From: an uncultured Eubacteriales bacterium
Lineage (GTDB): Bacteria; Bacillota; Clostridia; Lachnospirales; Lachnospiraceae
DNA: 64,000 nt
NCBI GenBank assembly: GCA_900548855.1
Contig: URMF01000009.1
Span: 11,513 to 75,512 of the forward strand
Direction: 5' to 3'
Made by a program: the position numbers and the translations under genes. The notes beneath the pieces are model-generated. The model was given only the letters and a program-made list of their open reading frames with translations, was not told the DNA's origin and made no database searches. Of this stretch, positions 16,297 to 23,906 are shown piece after piece; the stretch's first letter is position 1, and the number at the start of each line of letters is the position of its first letter.

Positions 16297-16353
16297 ATGC
16301 TGAATGGAGTTGTAAGCCACAAGGAAAGGTTTGCTTATGAGTATGACCAATGA
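16297..16353 (+). CDS. Possible 18-residue leader peptide
   Basis: A short frame that starts with ATG behind GAGG and ends with TGA, in the leader of the XRE-GNAT gene. The product would be MLNGVVSHKERFAYEYDQ. No known leader peptide is recognised and no attenuator hairpin is evident after it. It is listed because the position, between promoter and gene, is the only coding potential in this 304-nt gap. It may well be chance. Confidence 0.2.
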   Translation: MLNGVVSHKERFAYEYDQ

Positions 16354-16403
16354 AGAAATGTTATAGAGAGAAAAGGTGTGGAAAGCAACGAAAGGGGACA
16401 TAA

Positions 16404-17072
16404 ATGGAAGAAAGACAAAGCGTGGAATTAAGTGAAATTATAAAAGAACTGCGTAAGGATTTGCATTTAAACCGCAGGGAATTCTGCGATTATTTTAACA
16501 TTCCATATCGTACTGTGCAGGACTGGGAATGTGGGAAAAGAACCATGCCGGATTATGTACTGAGGCTGCTGGAATATAAAATCCGGACGGATGAAAAACT
16601 GATAGAGCAGAGGCTGGAACGGAAGTCACCCAAAGGAGAAACTTCTGGCATCCGTAGGATGCACATAAATGATTATGAAGAAGTGCATAAGCTTTGGCTT
16701 TGCTGCAAGGGTGTTGGGTTAAATGAATTGGATGATTCCAGGGATGGAATCGAACGGTTTCTGCTTCGGAATCCGGATACCTGCTTTGTGGCGGAAAGGG
16801 AAGGAAAAGTGGCAGGAGTGATTCTTGCAGGTAATGATGGCAGAAGGGCATATATATATCATTTGGCGGTGGATAAGGAATACAGAGGAAAGGGTATTGC
16901 AACACAGCTGGTGGATGCAGTTGTAAATGTGCTTAAGCTTTTGGGCGTTCAAAAGGCGGCATTGGTAGTGTTTAAAGACAATACGGAGGGAAATGCCTTC
17001 TGGGAGAAAATGGGTTTTACGGTAAGAGAGGATTTGATATATCGGAATAAGGTGATTCTGGAACAGAATTGA
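16404..17072 (+). CDS. XRE-type HTH fused to a GNAT acetyltransferase
   Basis: Two-domain protein of 222 residues. Residues about 8-62 form a helix-turn-helix of the XRE type (LRKDLHLNRREFCDYFNIPY, TVQDWECGKRTMPDYVLRLL). Residues about 80-220 form a GNAT acetyltransferase: IRRMHINDYEEV at the start, then IYHLAVDKEYRGKGIATQLV, which contains the acetyl-CoA binding R/QxxGxG/A signature, and AFWEKMGFT near the end. The order suggests that it senses or modifies a protein or small molecule and binds DNA, but neither substrate nor target is known. AAAGGGG precedes the ATG. A DnaA-like ATPase gene starts 18 nt downstream, probably in the same transcript. Confidence 0.85.
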   Translation: MEERQSVELSEIIKELRKDLHLNRREFCDYFNIPYRTVQDWECGKRTMPDYVLRLLEYKIRTDEKLIEQRLERKSPKGETSGIRRMHINDYEEVHKLWLCCKGVGLNELDDSRDGIERFLLRNPDTCFVAEREGKVAGVILAGNDGRRAYIYHLAVDKEYRGKGIATQLVDAVVNVLKLLGVQKAALVVFKDNTEGNAFWEKMGFTVREDLIYRNKVILEQN

Positions 17073-17089
17073 AGAAGGAGGATGCCCGG

Positions 17090-17665
17090 ATGGAGTTTAT
17101 ATTTACGGAGGAAAATAAATTATTACGGGATATGGAAGAGGAGTGGCTTGCAGAGCGTAAATTTGGAGCTTATATGCTGGTGGGAAAAAGCGGCAGTGGG
17201 AAAACCACCTTTTTACGACAGCTGGATTCGGATTGGCAGCAGCTGCAGAATAGAAAAATGATAACCTGGATTACTACGGAACAGGTGATTGATTCTTTTT
17301 TACATGACAGAAATATATTTAAAGAGCTTGAAACACCGATTGTGATAACAGAAAACATGGAGGATTTGGCAGGAAAAGATAATACATTATTATATATTTT
17401 TGATTTGGTATACAGTTGGTTAGAGCAGGGGAAACGGTTGTTTATAGGTACATCTGCTGATGGTAACCTGAAGGTGCCGGAATACGTGACAACGCTGGAA
17501 AGCCGGGAAATTGAAATAACACCTGGGATTGTGGAACGGATTGCCAAAATGAAGAATATTCGCTTGGGCAGGCAACGCACAGATTTGTTTTGCAGGGAGT
17601 CAGAAGGCAGAATGGCAAGCCTGATAGGTCTTTTGCATAGAGAAATGCTGGCAGGGAGGATATAA
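17090..17665 (+). CDS. DnaA-like AAA+ ATPase without DNA-binding domain
   Basis: Protein of 191 residues that resembles the AAA+ part of DnaA. Walker A is VGKSGSGKTT (31-40). TWITTEQVIDSF matches the DnaA YVTSEQFINEF region. VITENMEDLAGKDNT aligns with the DnaA Walker B region LLIDDIQFLAGKEQT, but the two Asp residues are changed to Glu-Asn, so hydrolysis may be impaired. LFIGTSADGNLKVPE stands where DnaA has the sensor I segment. The C-terminal DnaA-box-binding domain is missing, as in Hda. ATG at 17090 follows AAGGAGG by 8 nt. No function is claimed; regulation of replication initiation is one possibility. Confidence 0.75.
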   Translation: MEFIFTEENKLLRDMEEEWLAERKFGAYMLVGKSGSGKTTFLRQLDSDWQQLQNRKMITWITTEQVIDSFLHDRNIFKELETPIVITENMEDLAGKDNTLLYIFDLVYSWLEQGKRLFIGTSADGNLKVPEYVTTLESREIEITPGIVERIAKMKNIRLGRQRTDLFCRESEGRMASLIGLLHREMLAGRI

Positions 17666-17693
17666 ATCTCTTGTATGCACTTCTATTTAAAGA

Positions 17694-17722
17694 TTGACAC
17701 AATGCGTGTATTTTGATATAAT
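17694..17722 (+). promoter_or_regulatory. Consensus sigma-A promoter of the coiled-coil gene
   Basis: TTGACA (17694-17699), 17-nt spacer, TATAAT (17717-17722): both hexamers match the consensus. The start codon is 32 nt downstream, so high constitutive expression is expected unless repressed. Confidence 0.85.
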
Positions 17723-17753
17723 TGCACTACTATAAGGAGAAGGGAGGGCAGTT

Positions 17754-18128
17754 ATGTCAAATGAGGAATTATTATCCGCAATTTCAGACATTGTGGAAGC
17801 AAAACTTGAGCCGATTAAGCAGGATATCCATGGCTTAAAAGAGGAAGTAGGGAGCTTGAAAGAAGATGTAAGTGTCTTGAAGGAAGAAGTAGGGAGCCTG
17901 AAAGAAGACGTAAGCGGCTTACAGAAAAAAGTTGGAAGCTTGGCCAGTAGAATGGATTCATTAGAAAAAGAAGTAAGACAGAATAGCATTCTGCTTGAAA
18001 ATGAAGTCTTACCAAGAGTTCGGACTATTGAAAAAATGTATGTAGATTCTTCCAGAATTTATATGGAAAAGGCTGCACAGATTGACGGTATGCAGGATGA
18101 TATTGATGTTATGAAAGTCGTAATTTAA
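17754..18128 (+). CDS. Coiled-coil protein of unknown function
   Basis: Protein of 124 residues, predicted as an almost continuous coiled coil. Residues about 25-65 repeat a 14-residue unit (LKEEVGSLKEDVSV) about three times, and the DNA shows the matching 42-nt tandem repeat. Short proteins of this build are frequent in Lachnospiraceae, function unknown to me. The stop TAA at 18126-18128 is followed in frame by EHSEKLEKIS and then TAG, which continues the coiled-coil pattern. The annotated end may thus come from a recent nonsense change that removed about ten residues. It has its own consensus promoter. Confidence 0.8.
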   Translation: MSNEELLSAISDIVEAKLEPIKQDIHGLKEEVGSLKEDVSVLKEEVGSLKEDVSGLQKKVGSLASRMDSLEKEVRQNSILLENEVLPRVRTIEKMYVDSSRIYMEKAAQIDGMQDDIDVMKVVI

Positions 18129-18204
18129 GAACATAGTGAGAAATTAGAGAAGATATCGTAGTGTTAGGTAGAGAAGAATGTTTAAGAGAATAAGATTAAA
18201 GTAG

Positions 18205-18234
18205 AAAGGTATTCCAAAACTTGGAGTACCTTTT
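18205..18234 (+). terminator. Terminator after the coiled-coil gene
   Basis: AAAGGTAtTCCAA pairs with TTGGAgTACCTTT around a short loop, followed by TTTT. It precedes module copy 3, so two terminators lie in tandem here. Confidence 0.65.
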
Positions 18235-18275
18235 ATATTATAGGAAATTTGTCTTATAGCGAAAGATGCACCTGC

Positions 18276-18355
18276 AAAAACCGCAAATCCTGTTGCAGAT
18301 TTGCGGTTTTTGTTGTCAAGCATACAAGAAAAAGATCCAGTGGATCTTTTTGAGT
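18276..18355 (+). terminator. Double-hairpin terminator, module copy 3
   Basis: First stem AAAAACCGCAAATC / GATTTGCGGTTTTT (18276-18311), then GTTG, CAAGCATACAAG, a second perfect stem AAAAAGATCC-agt-GGATCTTTTT (18330-18350) and GAGT. It lies between two convergent genes and can act in both directions. The second stem differs from copies 1, 2 and 5 at several bases on both arms and keeps full pairing. Confidence 0.8.
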
Positions 18356-18371
18356 AAGATAAAAAGAGGTA

Positions 18372-18638
18372 TTATAATGGTTTATAAGAGCATGAATATT
18401 TTTGTTTTGCCTCATTAATTTTATTCTGCTCAGCATCCGGAGTAGGATAGAAGCCTCTTTCATGCATGGAGCAGAATACATCCTGTTGCATGGTGTGTTC
18501 ATCGGCAAGGATATCTAACATGGTGGAACGGAGTCCTTCATGTACACATTCATTTGAGAAGGTATTGAATAGATTTGTAGCTGACTTCTGTGCAGCTAAA
18601 GCATCACCTAAGATTTCTTTTTCTTTATATAATTCCAT
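18372..18638 (-). CDS. CotF-type spore coat protein
   Basis: Small protein of 88 residues with the helical CotF/ferritin-like pattern: KEILGDALAAQKSATNLFNTF, then MLDILADEHTMQQDVFCSMH, RGFYPTPDAE near the end. CotF-type proteins are found in the spore coat, and in vegetative cells of some species. AGGAGG lies 6 nt before the ATG on the minus strand. The next upstream gene on this strand, 10 nt away, encodes a related small protein; the two probably form one transcript that ends at the module-3 hairpins. Confidence 0.82.
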   Translation of the reverse strand: MELYKEKEILGDALAAQKSATNLFNTFSNECVHEGLRSTMLDILADEHTMQQDVFCSMHERGFYPTPDAEQNKINEAKQKYSCSYKPL

Positions 18639-18648
18639 CGTTATCCTC

Positions 18649-18834
18649 CTAACTTAAATGATTATAAAGCTTGTTAAAATGTGCCTGGTGTCTCTTAGAG
18701 ATTTCTTCCATTTCGCTTCTTACATTTGCATCGGTGGCATGGTTTGCCAGCATCTGGAATTTTTTTACCAGTAATTCTTCTTCTGATAAACAATCATTTA
18801 ATGCAGATAATTCTTTTTCTGATAAATTACTCAT
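18649..18834 (-). CDS. Small coat-associated helical protein
   Basis: Protein of 61 residues, helical, with LSEKELSALNDCLSEEELLVKK and a second helix that has EISKRHQAHFNKLYNHL. It resembles the first half of CotF/rubrerythrin-like domains, and its gene is directly upstream of the CotF-type gene. AAGGAG precedes the ATG. It could be a partner of the CotF-type protein. I cannot assign a more exact function. Confidence 0.7.
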   Translation of the reverse strand: MSNLSEKELSALNDCLSEEELLVKKFQMLANHATDANVRSEMEEISKRHQAHFNKLYNHLS

Positions 18835-18933
18835 TTTGATTCTCCTTTTTATTGATATATGGTTATTATGAATATGGATTTGAAAATTTATTCCAAAAAA
18901 GAAAAATTTTTAGAAGAAATTTTTTTGGATAGT

Positions 18934-18979
18934 TTGACTTTTTTTGGATTAGAATCGTTATAATAAGTGAAACGTTTCA
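18934..18979 (+). promoter_or_regulatory. Promoter and palindrome upstream of the ECF sigma gene
   Basis: TTGACT (18934-18939), a long 19-nt spacer, TATAAT (18959-18964). A perfect 12-bp palindrome TGAAACGTTTCA (18968-18979) covers the expected start point. It resembles a LacI/CcpA-class site but is 2 bp short of a standard cre. The poor spacer suggests that activation or another sigma factor is needed. Confidence 0.5.
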
Positions 18980-19029
18980 AAACATGACAAGGAAAGGAAG
19001 CAGCACAGTGGATTTTAGCAGGTTCCCTG

Positions 19030-19551
19030 TTGCAGGACAGCATAGTGGAGGATACCAGATTCATAAAACAATTTGAAAAGGGTGACAAAGAGGGAATCAA
19101 TGCTCTGTTTGATAAGTATTATGACCGGGTATATGGCTACTGTTACCGTCATGTGACCCACAGGGAGAATGCACAGGATTTGACACAGGAAGTGTTTTTA
19201 AGGGTATTTAAGCATATAGGAGATTACCGGCATTACGGGAAATTTGAAAATTATCTGTATGTGGTGGCCGGTAATTTGTGCAGGGATTTCTATAAAAAGA
19301 AGAAATTCTATTCCCTTGAAGATTTGGAGCTGCAGGCAGAGGAGGAAGGCTTTGTAAAAGCAGAGCAGACATTGGCGGTAAAGGAAGCTTTAGACCGGCT
19401 GCCGGAGCTGGAAAGGGAAATCATTTATCTTCGGTATTATCAGGACAGGAAGATAAAGGATATTGCAAAAATACTGAATTTGAAATTATCTACAGTGAAA
19501 TATCATTTAAAAAGGGGACAGGAATTGTTAGGAAAGGAGGCAGGTATATGA
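19030..19551 (+). CDS. RNA polymerase sigma factor, ECF type
   Basis: Group 4 sigma factor of about 173 residues. Region 2 covers residues about 12-80 (YDRVYGYCYRHVTHRENAQD, LTQEVFLRVFKHI, YLYVVAGNLCRDFYKKKK). Region 4 covers about 115-170 (ALDRLPELEREIIYLRYYQD, IKDIAKILNLKLSTVKYHLK). The start is uncertain: no ATG is available in frame, and TTG at 19030 or GTG at 19045 (behind AGGACAG) are the candidates. The gene overlaps the next one by 4 nt (ATGA), then an ABC transporter follows. A membrane partner encoded next to an ECF factor is often its anti-sigma. Confidence 0.88.
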   Translation: MQDSIVEDTRFIKQFEKGDKEGINALFDKYYDRVYGYCYRHVTHRENAQDLTQEVFLRVFKHIGDYRHYGKFENYLYVVAGNLCRDFYKKKKFYSLEDLELQAEEEGFVKAEQTLAVKEALDRLPELEREIIYLRYYQDRKIKDIAKILNLKLSTVKYHLKRGQELLGKEAGI

Positions 19552-20315
19552 AAAGAGAGGAAATGGAATTAAAAAAAAGACTTAAACAGTATCAGATTCC
19601 GGAACCGGACCAGGAAAGAAAAGAAAAAACCAGAGTGCTGCTGCAGGATATGCGGCATTCATGTCAGATGACGGACATGCAGTTTATTTTCGGACAGCTT
19701 GGCTTTATCAGACCCCATACATGGATTGGGCAATTGACAGTCTTAGTGGCAATTTGCATGATTCCATACCATTTGCTTGAAATGGGGCATACGGATTACC
19801 GAATACTTTCCTTAGTCTCTGCGATGACACCAATGCTTCTCGTATTCCATATTGAAGAATTTGCAAGAATCTGTTATAAAAGCATGCTGGAAATTGAGAT
19901 GGCAACGAAATATTCCTTAAAGAAGCTGGTGCTTTCCAGAATGTGTATTCTAGGAGTTACGGATTTATTAATGCTTGGAGGCTTTATCACATTTTTGAAT
20001 TTTTATCTGGATGAAAACCTGTTTGGCATTCTGCTCTATAGTCTGGTGCCCTTTAACCTTACCATAATTGGACTGATTTATCTGCTGAAATATTCTGGAA
20101 AGGGTATGTACGGATACCAGGCGCTTGCTTATACCGGCTTTGTATGTGCGTGCTTTATGATGATTCCGTATTACAGACCTCTGGTTTACAGCAGGGCAAA
20201 TCAGAATATCTGGCTGTTGGTATGCATTGCTTCCATAGTAATTCTGGTAAAGGTCATAAAGGAGGTTTGGAAAGACATGGTACATTGTGAGGGACTGCTG
20301 GCAGCAGAACGATAG
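19548..20315 (+). CDS. Membrane protein of the ECF sigma cassette
   Basis: Protein of 255 residues. About 65 hydrophilic residues at the N-terminus (KRLKQYQIPEPDQERKEKTR) are followed by six hydrophobic segments near 62-82, 85-105, 125-148, 155-180, 190-208 and 220-240. I do not recognise a named family. Its overlap with the sigma gene and the ABC genes after it suggest two options: a membrane anti-sigma whose cytoplasmic N-terminus holds the sigma factor, or an accessory ABC-2-like permease. There is no zinc-binding HxxxCxxC anti-sigma motif. Confidence 0.65.
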   Translation: MKREEMELKKRLKQYQIPEPDQERKEKTRVLLQDMRHSCQMTDMQFIFGQLGFIRPHTWIGQLTVLVAICMIPYHLLEMGHTDYRILSLVSAMTPMLLVFHIEEFARICYKSMLEIEMATKYSLKKLVLSRMCILGVTDLLMLGGFITFLNFYLDENLFGILLYSLVPFNLTIIGLIYLLKYSGKGMYGYQALAYTGFVCACFMMIPYYRPLVYSRANQNIWLLVCIASIVILVKVIKEVWKDMVHCEGLLAAER

Positions 20316-20420
20316 TCTATGGCAGGTATAATTCCTGAAAATTCCAGCGCCGGAATACGGATTAGGGATAGAATAGGAAGAGATAGAAATTTTGGATTTA
20401 GAAAGGCAGGAGGAAAGGAC

Positions 20421-21308
20421 ATGGTATTGACAATAGAACGGCTGACAAAGCAATACGGCAGTAAGATTGCCGTTGACAGGCTGGATGGAGAGTTTGGAAA
20501 TGGGGTGTACGGACTGCTTGGAGCAAACGGAGCGGGAAAAACCACATTGATGCGTATGATTTGCGGGATACTGACACCGACATCCGGAGAAATCAAGCTG
20601 GACGGAGTGAATAATCTGGATATGGGGGAAGAATTCAGGGAGCAGCTTGGTTATCTTCCCCAGGATTTTGGATATTATCCTGAATTTAAAGCGAAAGAGT
20701 TTATGCTCTATATTGCGGCACTTAAGGGGCTGCCACCTGCAAATGCAAAGCGGAGGGCAGATGAGCTGCTGGAAATGGTGGGACTGAAGGAAGTAGCAAA
20801 TAAGAAAATCAAGACCTTCTCCGGCGGAATGAAACAGCGTCTGGGAATTGCCCAGGCGATGATAAATGACCCCAAGATTTTAGTGCTGGATGAGCCGACT
20901 GCCGGATTAGACCCGAAGGAGAGAGTCCGTTTCCGCAATCTGATATCGGATTTTGCCAGTGACAGACTGGTTATTTTGTCGACACATATTGTATCAGATG
21001 TAGAGTATATCGCAGATGAAATACTGGTGATGAAAAATGGAGCCTTTCTTGCAAGGGGAACGGTGACAGAGCTTGTGGATTCCATTTCGGACAAGGTCTG
21101 GAAGGTGGTAACGGACAGGGAAGGTGCAGATATCCTCTGTGCCCGGTATAACATTATTAATCTCCATCACGTAGAGGATAGGGTGGAGCTTCGGATTGTA
21201 AGTGGGGAGGCTCCGTCAGATATGGCGGAACATGTGCCACCGACTCTGGAGGATTTGTATTTATACCAGTTTCAGGATAGTGAGGAGGAAATCATATGTG
21301 TACATTAA
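20421..21308 (+). CDS. ABC transporter ATP-binding protein
   Basis: ATPase of 295 residues. Walker A is GANGAGKTT, the signature is FSGGMKQRLGIAQA, Walker B is ILVLDEPTAGLDP, and the switch His lies in LSTHIVSDVEYIADE. A C-terminal part of about 85 residues is not conserved. The ATG at 20421 follows AGGAGGAAA. The frame is open back to 20319, but no ribosome site supports that start. It pairs with the permease gene, which overlaps it by 13 nt. It probably exports a substrate under control of the ECF sigma factor encoded upstream. Confidence 0.92.
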   Translation: MVLTIERLTKQYGSKIAVDRLDGEFGNGVYGLLGANGAGKTTLMRMICGILTPTSGEIKLDGVNNLDMGEEFREQLGYLPQDFGYYPEFKAKEFMLYIAALKGLPPANAKRRADELLEMVGLKEVANKKIKTFSGGMKQRLGIAQAMINDPKILVLDEPTAGLDPKERVRFRNLISDFASDRLVILSTHIVSDVEYIADEILVMKNGAFLARGTVTELVDSISDKVWKVVTDREGADILCARYNIINLHHVEDRVELRIVSGEAPSDMAEHVPPTLEDLYLYQFQDSEEEIICVH

Positions 21309-22537
21309 TTAAATTTGAGTTTATGAAGTTATATAAGAAAAAAATGAACCTGATTGTTTTCTGGGGCACCTGTGTTCTTATGGCAATTTTTATGTTTATG
21401 TCGGTAGAACAGACATGGATTTATGACGAGGAAGGAAATGAGGTTTCAGGGCTGGATTATGCAGCCTATAAAAAGGAGACTCTGGATGCATTAGCCGGTC
21501 CCCTGACAGATGAAAGGGTGGAACAACTTGTAAGGGAATATCAGGAAATAGCATCTGCTCCGGGAAACTCCGAAGGAGAGGGAGATAACTGGCATTTGGT
21601 GGATTCGGTGTATTGTGAGTATTATATGCCAAGGCGCGATTTGTTCCTGATGATAGGGCATAACTATGATGAACCGGGAATCCAGACCTGGGGAGCCAAT
21701 TTAAGGGAGATAGATTTGGAAGCGGAGGATGGCTTTTATGAGACAAGACAGGAAAGGCTCCGCAATACTCTGCTTGCCGGCAGCAGTGACTGGCAGTACA
21801 CCGAGGCAGAGCAGGACTACTGGCTGAAAAAGAGCGAAAAAATAGAAACTCCAGTGATGTATGGATATGCGGAGGGCTGGGCAAGGCTTCTGGATGTCAT
21901 GGGATTTTTCTGCATCCCTCTTGTGAGTTTATTTATTATGACAGCCACCACATATGCAGGGGAATATGAGAGGAATGCAGACCATATTATACTGACTACA
22001 AAATATGGGAAAAGTAAAGTTGTTGTAGCCAAAAACCTTGCGGCTCTCCTGTTTGGAGCCTTGTTTTATACAATAAATATTGCAGTCACCTTTCTCATTA
22101 TTCTGTTAAGTTATGGCATAGAGGGCTGGAATCTTCCGGTTCAGAATTTTGATTTGCAAATTCCGTATCCCTTCACCTATTTGGAAACAGTGCTGGTCTG
22201 TGTTGGTATTTTATATGTGGTTGTCTTTGGAATGACTGCCTTTACCCTGTTTGTATCGGCGAGGATGAAAACCGGACTGCCGGTGCTGGCAGTTATGCTG
22301 TTTGTGTTCTTTATCGCACTTTTCTTAAAGAGCAGTGAAACCAATGGTATTTATAATCATATTTTGTATCTGCTTCCCTATAATGCAATAGACCATGGAA
22401 CGAGAATGCTGTGTTCTTACCCATTTGGCGGGGTAGTTTTTGACTATATCGGCATGCGGTATGTGGTGTATTTGCTGACGTTGGTGGTACTGATGCCTTT
22501 GGCAGGCAGGGCATTTAAAAAACATCAGGTACAGTAG
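21296..22537 (+). CDS. ABC transporter permease
   Basis: Membrane protein of 413 residues with an ABC-2-type layout: the first span at about 17-35 (LIVFWGTCVLMAIFMFMS), a large extracytoplasmic loop of about 160 residues rich in acidic and aromatic residues, then five to six spans between about 205 and 405. The ATG follows GAGGAG and overlaps the ATPase gene by 13 nt. The large loop suggests contact with an external ligand or peptide. No terminator is seen in the 184 nt after it, which hold only a small ATATGAA/TTCATAT inverted repeat. Confidence 0.82.
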   Translation: MCTLIKFEFMKLYKKKMNLIVFWGTCVLMAIFMFMSVEQTWIYDEEGNEVSGLDYAAYKKETLDALAGPLTDERVEQLVREYQEIASAPGNSEGEGDNWHLVDSVYCEYYMPRRDLFLMIGHNYDEPGIQTWGANLREIDLEAEDGFYETRQERLRNTLLAGSSDWQYTEAEQDYWLKKSEKIETPVMYGYAEGWARLLDVMGFFCIPLVSLFIMTATTYAGEYERNADHIILTTKYGKSKVVVAKNLAALLFGALFYTINIAVTFLIILLSYGIEGWNLPVQNFDLQIPYPFTYLETVLVCVGILYVVVFGMTAFTLFVSARMKTGLPVLAVMLFVFFIALFLKSSETNGIYNHILYLLPYNAIDHGTRMLCSYPFGGVVFDYIGMRYVVYLLTLVVLMPLAGRAFKKHQVQ

Positions 22538-22721
22538 CAAAGTAATTATATATGAAGATTCATATCTTTATAGTCATTTTATGCAATTTCTATGGAAAAA
22601 ATCTTCCCATTTTCCGATACTATTATAAAAGTGAGGTTTAGAAATCAAGCCAAAGGGCGTAGATGCATGGAAGACAGCAGGGCATGGATGCCAATATTTT
22701 TAATTCAGGGAGGAACAAGGT

Positions 22722-23672
22722 ATGGCGAAGATAACAGCAATGAGAGGAAATGACCAGGGCATGTTTGCTATGAATGCTGGTGCAAGGCGGTCAGAGACAG
22801 AAAACAGGACAGAGAGAAATGCCGGTAAAAAGAAAGGGAATACCGTATTTGCCGGAGATTTGAATATGGAACAGGATAGTATTCTTGCCAAAAAACAGAA
22901 AGCGCAGAAGGAAGCCTTGAAAATGCTCAAAGATGTGTTTAAGGAAGATTTAAGGTCGGATGAGGAGCAGAAGGCGAGAGAACTGCATGTTGAAGACATG
23001 AAGCGGGAAAATGAAGAACTAAAGTCTCAACTGAAGGATATTGAAGAGATGCGGAAAAATCTGGCAGAGCAGTATGGTGAGGCGCCGGATAGTGAGGAAC
23101 AACAGAAGATGGAGCGTATGTTAGATGCGGCAAAAGAAGACATTGAGGGCAGAATGGCAGACAATCAGAAGAATATCACTATGGAAACGGATACCATCAA
23201 GGAAACGGATATGGCACGCCTTAAAAAGCATCCGATGAAGGATGCGGCAATGGATGCAAAAAAGTATTTAGAGACCGCAAGAAAAGAAATGATAGGTTCT
23301 CTGTACGATGAGGCAAGAGAGCATATAGATGAAAAGACAGAAGAAGCAAAGAAAGAACAAAAGGAAAAGTCAGAAGAGAAGAAGCAGGAGGAAAAGGAAG
23401 AAGCAATCCGGAAAGCAAAGGAAATAGAGAGGGAGCTTCTGATTCAGAAAGGGCAGGAAAATGCCCAGGAACGAATAAGTGAACAGACAGCAAAGGAAAA
23501 AGCCCGCAGCCAGGTATCCCTGCAAAATCAGATAGATGGGGATGTTTTGGACAGCATTCATGATGGTGTTAAAAGTACAACCGAGGTAGAGCAGGAGATT
23601 AAGGATTTGCTGGAAAAAATGAGACTTCTTCAGGAGGATTTAAAGGGAGCAGCAGTAGATGATTTGGCGTAA
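22722..23672 (+). CDS. Highly charged coiled-coil protein of unknown function
   Basis: Protein of 316 residues, rich in Lys, Glu, Met and Gln, with no signal peptide and no membrane span. Residues about 50-130 and 185-260 are predicted coiled coils; 205-235 is an almost pure Lys/Glu stretch (KKEQKEKSEEKKQEEKEEA). No catalytic motif is visible and I recognise no family. AGGGAGGA precedes the ATG. It stands as a single-gene unit with a double-hairpin terminator after it. Structural or scaffold roles are possible but unsupported. Confidence 0.7.
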   Translation: MAKITAMRGNDQGMFAMNAGARRSETENRTERNAGKKKGNTVFAGDLNMEQDSILAKKQKAQKEALKMLKDVFKEDLRSDEEQKARELHVEDMKRENEELKSQLKDIEEMRKNLAEQYGEAPDSEEQQKMERMLDAAKEDIEGRMADNQKNITMETDTIKETDMARLKKHPMKDAAMDAKKYLETARKEMIGSLYDEAREHIDEKTEEAKKEQKEKSEEKKQEEKEEAIRKAKEIERELLIQKGQENAQERISEQTAKEKARSQVSLQNQIDGDVLDSIHDGVKSTTEVEQEIKDLLEKMRLLQEDLKGAAVDDLA

Positions 23673-23715
23673 GATAGCCAGAGGTGTATTATAATGAAAG
23701 TAATATAGCAGCTTG

Positions 23716-23786
23716 AAATAGTGATTAGAGAAAATCTCTGGTCACTATTTTTGTTGCTGTGCATATGAGAAAAAGCTTTTTTGAGT
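23716..23786 (+). terminator. Double-hairpin terminator, module copy 4 (shortened)
   Basis: First stem AAATAGTGA-tt-AGAG / TCTC-TgG-TCACTATTT (23716-23750) with TTTTTGTTG. The module that follows is shortened: GTGCATATGAG, then a compact palindrome AAAAAGCTTTTT in place of the full second stem, then TTGAGT. The loss of the inner part keeps the A-run and T-run of the second hairpin. Confidence 0.75.
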
Positions 23787-23828
23787 GCAGTTTGTCAAGG
23801 AAAAAATGCATCTTAGAGGAAAGACTCT

Positions 23829-23857
23829 TGTATTTATAGCGGAAACATATTATAAAG
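23829..23857 (+). promoter_or_regulatory. Promoter of the LytTR cassette
   Basis: TTGTAT (23829-23834), 17-nt spacer, TATAAA (23852-23857), 50 nt upstream of the start codon at 23907. No paired LytTR direct repeat was recognised near it. Confidence 0.5.
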
Positions 23858-23906
23858 GAAGGGAGGAAAGAGAAAAGCAGAAAGGCTTTGGGGTAGAAAT
23901 CAGAAT

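Noticed and set aside
17840..17940. Tandem repeats that look CRISPR-like
   Set aside because: The units are 42 nt direct repeats inside the coiled-coil gene and encode the 14-residue heptad repeat; there are no spacers.
18968..18979. cre site for CcpA
   Set aside because: TGAAACGTTTCA lacks the extra base on each side of the CG centre that cre requires; listed only as an unassigned palindrome.
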